From Didymodactylos carnosus (Eukaryota; Rotifera; Eurotatoria; Philodinida; Philodinidae), in assembly GCA_905250885.1 (NCBI GenBank), contig CAJNOQ010001972.1, positions 1 to 27,163 of the forward strand: DNA of 27,163 bases, written 5' to 3'. Each line of letters starts with the position of its first letter. Position 1 is the stretch's first letter. Both the position numbers and the translations under genes were made by a program. Positions 21,240 through 27,163 of this stretch are shown here, one piece after another. The notes below the pieces were generated by a model. The model was not told where the DNA came from. It ran no database searches and was given only the letters and a program-made list of their open reading frames with translations.

Positions 21240-22930
21240 ATGTCAATGAGAAAATTTATACTAGAGAAAACTGAAATATTTTTTTGAGCCTCCCGTGATT
21301 CTGGAACGCTCCACCGTCTATGAATACGGTAGTATCTTATTGTTCTTGTATATGAACATTGTTTATGTGCATCTTTGTGTATTCATTCCCACGATTATTT
21401 TTATTATTCTGTACATATAGTTTAAACGGTATTCAACAATAGATATCGACTTTGATTGCAATATCCTTAGAAATGCAATTTGAAAATGATTGATTTTATA
21501 TTGATAGGTGTCAAAAAGTTGATCATTATTACTATTAAAGGGTGTGAAGTACTGTACAGGTATTGTTTGCTGTTGTCGACGACTATAGTATAGGAAAACA
21601 GTTTCGTTAACGAGTAAAAAATATTTTTAATCAAAAATATGATTTTATATTTTTAGTAACTATTAGATAGTTGAATAACATAATCGCACAATAGGGTGCT
21701 ATGTTTTCGTTTCACATTAAAAATAATACAATGATTATTACCTACTCGAATGATGAATGTTTAAAGTTGTCAAGAAAGGTGCGATTATAAATTGTATATC
21801 ATCTTAAAAAATTACACTTTATTTACCGAAAGTTTTTGTAGAAATGTCAGAGAGTCCATTTATATATGCAGTTTTCGTGAATATCAAAGATAACTGAGCA
21901 ACGTCTGTTTTCGTTAGAGGACTCCATAAAAATAATCGTGTAATAAGGCTTGCTAGAAAGACACAGTTTCTTTATTCAATAACATATGGTTTCTGACAGA
22001 GTTTAAATAGAGGTAAATTAAACTACCTAATTACTGAAAACACTTTGATAGGATTGTGCTAAACATAAGATTTAACCGTCGAAAACACTAATGCATAATT
22101 TTATCAGTAGCGTCCCGACGCTTTCAAAACAAGCGAGGACAGGGAAATTTCGGAGTATCTTAAAAGTATGTAGCTTAAAAATAAAATCGCAAAAGCACCG
22201 CAAACACACAAGCATCATAAGAACCTCTTGACGTCAGCTCACTATCAAGTTAAGTATAGTTTCCCCAAAAAATTGATTCAATTTTGCTTGCGCAATCACT
22301 TTTTTTGTTGTCCAAAATGGTTTGTATATCCCAAAAACAAAATTTTAAAAGATCTGCGCTAGAGACAAAGAGAATGCATGAAACTTCCTTAACAAATTAC
22401 GCATGTAACTGTATGTTTGTAAAACTGACTCTGATCTTCAAAATAATATATAAACTGGCCCTAGATGTTTTTATTCAAGAGTAATTATCTTTTTAGCGCA
22501 AGTCTCAGAAATGCTCTAATTAATATCTCCTTCGCGATTATTGTGCTCGCGATGCACAGCATGGCACCATTTTTCCCCAAAACGCTTTCGCACGTCTTAA
22601 TAATTATTTCTTTGTTTATTATATCTCATTTTAATGTATCATCAATACACATAGAATTCGTGTGCGTTTTTTGAATTTCGAAAATTTTAAAAGTTTTCTC
22701 GAAATTTGTCGCCTACAAACACACTGTCTCCTGCTACCACTATCAAATAGCCAGATAAAAAATGATGATCACTGATTAATAACAATAACAAAAAATTACC
22801 CACATGTTAGCAAGTAGGTTATGTTTATTGACAACAGTTTTAAACTGACAATAATTCTTCCTAAATCATATAATTCCGCAAAGACTCTAACAACTAACGA
22901 TTACGAGAACGTCGATGCAGATGTTATAGC
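21240..22930. other. Noncoding stretch
   Basis: AT-rich with only short open frames. I see no gene, repeat array or terminal inverted repeat here. Confidence 0.45.
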
Positions 22931-22932
22931 AG

Positions 22933-23160
22933 TGTTGTTATAAGTGTTAATGGCATTCTCCGCAGTTTTCTGTCAGTCAGTTACGTATATAAAATGCCGG
23001 CAATAGGATCTCGATCGCAGTGAATATTGAATGCAGCTGTACGAGTGGTTCTATCTCAATATTTGACAACAACCGCTAGAATACCACTTGCTGAATACCC
23101 TTGCATGGATTCGCATTGCAAAACAGTTTGCAACACATATAATGTATCTAACGATACGCA
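22933..23160 (+). mobile_element. Speculative solo LTR (228 bp)
   Basis: The segment starts TGTTG and ends CGCA. It is flanked by AGCAG on the left and GGCAG on the right, four of five matching, and has a TATATAAA box about 60 bp in with CAGTG about 30 bp beyond it. TG..CA ends, a 5-bp duplication and an internal TATA box are LTR traits. There is no second copy, primer-binding site or coding domain, so the call is weak. Confidence 0.2.
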
Positions 23161-23564
23161 GGCAGATTTTAGAGATGTCTGGTTAGTAATCCACTTGAAA
23201 TAAAACCGATTAACCATATTCTATTAAAGATTTCCACTGCACACTTAATGCACTATAAGTGGTGCATATTTGTGCAACGAGCCGGTAACCGTTCACGTGA
23301 AAATACTTTGAAATTTAAATTTCCTATAAATCCATGATAAAATTCAAATACATTTGACAAAAAGAGAGGTGGATAGAACAGAAAAAGCTGTTCCTCTCAC
23401 TGTTTTAAGTCTATACTTTTAATTTAATTTAAAACAGACTAGATGTTTGCAAATATCTTGGGTACTGTACTGAAAACCCTATTTTGGTCTCAGCAAAATC
23501 TGTAACTTTTGAACCGCTGCACATTTTGGTCGCAACTTATTCTCATACCCTAGACAAAATCCTA

Positions 23565-23815
23565 CGCATTTCGTGCCTATTTCCTACTAGGATCTTACAG
23601 GATCCTAACATTCAGGATCCACCTAATAACTTCGTTGCAGGATCCTAAAATGCTAGGTTCTCCCAAGGGCTTCGCTTAAGTTTGTTTAGGATCCTAACAG
23701 AATCTTAGAAAATCCTATGATTTTTGGGTATACCTGATTTATTAGGATTCTGTAGGATTTTGTTAGAATCCTAAGAAATTAAAGCGAAATCCTAGTAGGA
23801 TACTGGTAGGATATG
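23565..23815. repeat. Palindrome patch built on AGGATCCT
   Basis: AGGATCCT occurs at 23599-23606, 23639-23646 and 23688-23695, and AGGATCC at 23614-23620. Many one-base variants (AGGATTCT, AGAATCCT, TAGGATTTT) continue to about 23.81 kb. The motif density is far above chance for an 8-mer, with irregular spacing and no fixed period. Confidence 0.65.
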
Positions 23816-24004
23816 TCTCGGACCCTGTCAGGAAACTCATGGGGATTTTACTAGAGTATACGTTTCTTAATAGGATGTGTGTAATCTAAAAGTTTGGTAA
23901 AGACTGAACGCACGATATAAGAAAAAGCTTCCGCGGCGTTCCTGTTGTAACTATTCCTCCATACACTCATTCCACACTCTAAAAAAAAGCGTATAGAAAA
24001 CCCC

Positions 24005-24540
24005 AAATGCTTCGAAAACTCTTTTCCGTATTCGAAATGAACTCGAAAACCGCTTTCCTTATCCGAGAATACATGTAGAGTACTTGAACTTTCTAAAACC
24101 CTTGGAAAAAAACAAAAAATTTTCGCATATCCAGAACGGTATCCTCGAATACAGAACAAGGTATTGCCTAAAACTCTTTTTTCCTTAAACTTTTTCTAAA
24201 ACCTAAAACATATCAGGATATTCGATTGTTGATTTTAGAAAATACCTTCTCCGGTATCTGAATTATTTCCTATAAAATCCTTTGGTTTTCGAAAGGTAGA
24301 AAACTACTTAGAGTTTTAGAAATATGAAACCCTTTTGGGTATTCGAAAGTTCGAATACTGTTTCGAGAACCTTTTTCAAGGGTATTAGAGGACAAAATTG
24401 TACAGAATAAAAAAGGGTATGCGAATAGAAAAGCATTTTCGACGTTATGAAAACCCTCTCGAAAGGTAGTTTCACAAAAGGGTTCCATATAATAACATTT
24501 TCGAACACTATTTTTAAGTTTTCGAGAATACTCTTTTTTT
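24005..24540. repeat. Palindrome patch built on TTCGAA
   Basis: TTCGAA occurs at 24011, 24031, 24288, 24342, 24350 and 24500, with many near versions (TCTCGAAAGG, TTTTCGAGAA, TATTCGATT) and recurrent ACCCTTTT / AAAGGGTT. Roughly 0.1-0.2 exact sites would be expected by chance in this length. A 102-codon minus-strand frame here (23851-24159) is a by-product of the repeats. Confidence 0.65.
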
Positions 24541-24586
24541 TATACAGTGCATTGATATAAGCTTTATTCTGTCAGAATACAAGCGG

Positions 24587-24662
24587 AAAATATTCCATTA
24601 TAGTATTCTAAACTAAAACTATCGAAAAACACAAAATCAATTTTGTACGAATAGAGATTCGA
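24587..24662. repeat. Diverged dispersed repeat, copy 2
   Basis: Same-orientation counterpart of 16487-16565 and, like it, placed just after a palindrome patch. It is followed at 24673-24703 by a hairpin that the other copy lacks. Confidence 0.55.
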
Positions 24663-24672
24663 ACATGTGAAC

Positions 24673-24703
24673 TTAGCTTTGTAGTAAACTACTACAAAAC
24701 TAA
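24673..24703. repeat. Hairpin TTTGTAGTA-AAC-TACTACAAA
   Basis: Perfect 9-bp stem with a 3-nt loop, extended by TTAG/CTAA after one mismatch. It lies immediately downstream of the dispersed repeat. Function unknown. Confidence 0.75.
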
Positions 24704-24719
24704 ATTTACTGTTCTGTAT

Positions 24720-26094
24720 CTATATTCTGTACAACGATTGAAGTTGTGTAATCGACTCGATGTTACAGTGCATTACTATTTCCATTTCTAGCTGTCTTCC
24801 GCCGTATATCGTACATAAAGGGATACGTTTGTACGATACCTGGTGTCCAAAACCGAACTACCATGGTACACTATATAATACTTCTGAAAGCGGGTGGATG
24901 GAAGAAAGTGCACTCAGCATTTCGTTGCATATTGCACACTTTGTATTTTTTTTTTGGTAAAAAGAGAAACATATATCTCGTGTTTCATTCAGTCAACCTG
25001 AATATAAAAATCAAAATGTATCTCATAAAATTTCATAAGTCTAACTTTGAGCTTAAGACAATCTCGATTTTAACTAATATTCAATCTATTTTAAATTTTA
25101 TCTTATCTTGCTTTACAAATAAACTTGTGTGCAACTTAGCAAACAGAACTTATGATTGATAGAAAAATTAAGATGATCATGTGTTATACTTAGAATACAC
25201 TTAAATTAGGAAGAATTCACAAAAAAATGAAATCAAGGTCAAAAAACCATACCAGACTATAAAAAGTATGCTCTAAAGCGCAACATTGGGACATATGCAG
25301 TACATAAATGAACTGCAAACATATATCAGAGTTCAAATTTTCGAGTTAGTTTTCGAATTTGATTTGAAACTACGACGATGAAAATATGATACGATGACGT
25401 TCAATTTGACATTTCATACGCCCAGCCCACCAAACTCAGGATATTGAAGAAAAGTTCCTTTGATTTTTCAGTAGCTTTATTAGATCAAATAGTTACCGAA
25501 TAAATTTTTCATCAGTACACAGAATTTGATCTTGAAATAAAATTAAGTTTAAGGATAATGGCTTTTAGTTTACCTAAGGCTATTACTGTTGAGGAAATAT
25601 TTGTCATATGTGAAGCATCAAGCATTCACGCTTGAACTTCCAGAGAATCTATATATTCGTGGGTATTAGTGCTAGGATCAGTACACTGCCACAGCCGCTC
25701 TAGCAGTTTGTGAATGAGGCAGAATGGTCGGATCCCAATACTCTGAGCATAAACAGAATCAAACTAATCTTTCCTACATTATGAAAATCATTAACGGCAA
25801 AACTATCTCACACCGAGGACACTTACAATTGTGATAGATAACCTTTTACGTGTATTCTTCACCTTAGTACATTTTGAGCATTTTTGCACTAGACCCAGTG
25901 ATAAAGTTATACAGAATACTTTAATCTATCATACGATGTGAAGCTTGGCGAAAAGAGATCCTCTTGAACGCATTCTATGCTTGGAAAGAATTTTAGCGAT
26001 ATTCCACAAATATTTTACCATTTTCACTGATCAACTTAGAAGGTTAACTAACAATGACATCAAGAAAAAGTTGAACTATTCATACACAATAGAT
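24720..26094. other. Noncoding stretch
   Basis: Short open frames only. I see no recognisable gene, array or inverted repeat before the element that begins at 26097. Confidence 0.45.
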
Positions 26095-26096
26095 TA

Positions 26097-27039
26097 AAGG
26101 GTGGCCCAGAAGTCCTGACTCGATTTGTATAATAATTTTTCTAAAGTAAAACACATGTTTGTAAATTTCTCTCTATGATGAAAAGACGCAGTAAAACACG
26201 CTCTACAAAATGGCTTTTGATTGACCCCGTTAGCTTATATAGTAAGAAAGTTATAGACTTAGAAAATGTGCTTCACAAAAAAGAAAAACTAACGGTGAAC
26301 CCGATCTCGGTATTTTTGCTTCAACTCCTGTTTCTCAGGTCCCCTAGGACAAATTATTCTTTTAATAGAAGCGCCATGCAATGCTCTACAAAATCATATC
26401 TAAGCTTTAATTTCAGAACTTCAATCCAGAAAACTAAGCAAATTATACGCGAGGCGGAAAAATGAAAACTTTGTAAATTTAGTATTTTTTTCGACTCGAA
26501 CTTTTTCTTCTCCTGTTATTTCCATAAAAAAGCTTAGCAAAAGTGAAAACCCAGTTTACGCTTGCTACTTTCGAATGCACTCTTTCTCGTGGTCTGTAAA
26601 AAATTTCTCTCAGAGTAGATGGTGTACTCGAGAATGAAGTGTTAAAAATTGAAAATCTCCCCGTTTCCGATAATGTGCCCAAGCAAGAAATAGAAAACGT
26701 GATCGAAGTTTGATTTTGCAGTTAGGTAGAGAAGAGCAATCATTTCTGATCAAAACAGAACAAACTCGATCTAAAAATCTTTTGTTTTGACGGAGTTACG
26801 AGACTTTCACTGGAAGCACCACCATACGAAGAGTTCATGGTTAATTTTTCCTTTCTGTAAAGCACATTTCTAAGTCTATAACTTTCTTACTATATGAGCT
26901 AACGGAGTCAATCAAAAGCCATTTTGTAGAGTGTGTTTTGCTGCGTCTTTTCATCCATCATAGAGAGAAATTTACAAACATGTGTTTTACTTCAGAAAAA
27001 TTATTATACAAATCGAGTCAGGACTTCTGAGCCATCCTT
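26097..27039. mobile_element. 943-bp nonautonomous element with ~204-bp terminal inverted repeats
   Basis: Left arm 26097-26300 and right arm 26835-27039 are inverted copies, about 90% identical by eye. They differ by scattered substitutions, a 4-bp GATG insertion in the right arm near 26.96 kb, and one A/T-run length change. Both ends begin AAGG-TGGC-CAGAAGTCC and are flanked by TA (26095-26096 and 27040-27041), after which similarity stops abruptly. A TA target and long inverted repeats fit a Tc1/mariner-superfamily MITE. The roughly 530-bp interior has no transposase-like frame, so it would depend on a transposase supplied elsewhere. Short open frames at both ends are inside the repeats and not genes. 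Confidence 0.8.
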
Positions 27040-27163
27040 TATGCTCTTCATGGTGCACCAAAATCTTTTCAAAAACAATCGTTTTAGTGTATCATTATTA
27101 GGCTTCTTTTATAACGGGTGGCTCAGATTAAATGGGACAAGATTATTTTCTTTTTCTTGAGCT

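Noticed and set aside
23851..24159. 102-codon minus-strand open frame
   Set aside because: Overlaps the TTCGAA-rich block, and the frame is a by-product of the recurring motif.
24641..24680. GATTCGAAC, reminiscent of the complement of a tRNA T-loop, considered as a tRNA or tRNA-derived SINE
   Set aside because: The flanking stem does not pair, no anticodon or acceptor arm is found, and the other copy of the repeat lacks the motif.
26175..26465. 96-codon plus-strand open frame with a basic start (MMKRRSKTRS)
   Set aside because: Begins inside the left terminal inverted repeat and has no transposase motif. The inverted copy does not keep the frame intact.

Overview
The window is AT-rich eukaryotic DNA from an animal. 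The one securely recognised gene is a spliced, minus-strand member of the Ski/Sno family of TGF-beta/SMAD co-repressors. Its combination of a Ski/Sno/Dac DNA-binding-like domain and a c-Ski SMAD4-binding domain is a metazoan signature. The A/T-rich third codon positions, the short AT-rich introns (57 to 102 bp) mixed with kilobase-sized ones, and the Asn/Ser/Gln/His-rich linkers would suit a rotifer or another spiralian. That placement is a guess and is not proven by the sequence. A pure run of 64 C at the first base suggests a contig end or sequencing artefact.

Layout: bases 1-64 are poly-C. Bases 65-2593 are the 3' flank of the gene, with no recognisable coding sequence. Bases 2594-13435 hold the Ski-like gene. 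Eight exons on the minus strand join in a single frame with canonical GT..AG boundaries and matching phases at all seven junctions, giving 876 codons plus a stop. The order from the N terminus is a short SMAD-binding-like motif, an Asn/Ser/Thr-rich linker, the DHD domain (exon 2), the zinc-binding SMAD4-interaction domain (exon 3), a disordered linker (exons 4-6), a coiled coil (exon 7 to the start of exon 8), then a Ser/His/Gln-rich stretch and a very acidic C terminus. A further 75-nt in-frame exon candidate lies inside intron 3.

Bases 13436 to the end are noncoding as far as can be read, and carry decayed mobile or repetitive DNA. This includes a 943-bp element with about 204-bp terminal inverted repeats flanked by TA (26097-27039), and a roughly 350-bp hAT-like MITE candidate (20057-20407). 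There are also patches in which one short palindrome recurs many times (GAGTACTC, AGGATCCT, TTCGAA), and a diverged dispersed sequence found at both 16.5 kb and 24.6 kb directly after two of these patches. One unrecognised minus-strand open stretch (20933-21200) ends in an excellent splice donor and may be an exon of another gene. No tRNA, rRNA, CRISPR array or bacterial-type operon was seen.

The gene's expected role is nuclear: Ski/Sno proteins bind SMAD4 and R-SMADs and recruit co-repressors to dampen TGF-beta/activin/BMP target transcription. The rest of the window looks like accessory, repeat-derived intergenic DNA. I found no convincing undescribed multi-gene system. The most unusual signals are the possible cassette/poison exon and the palindrome-patch plus shared-tail repeats.
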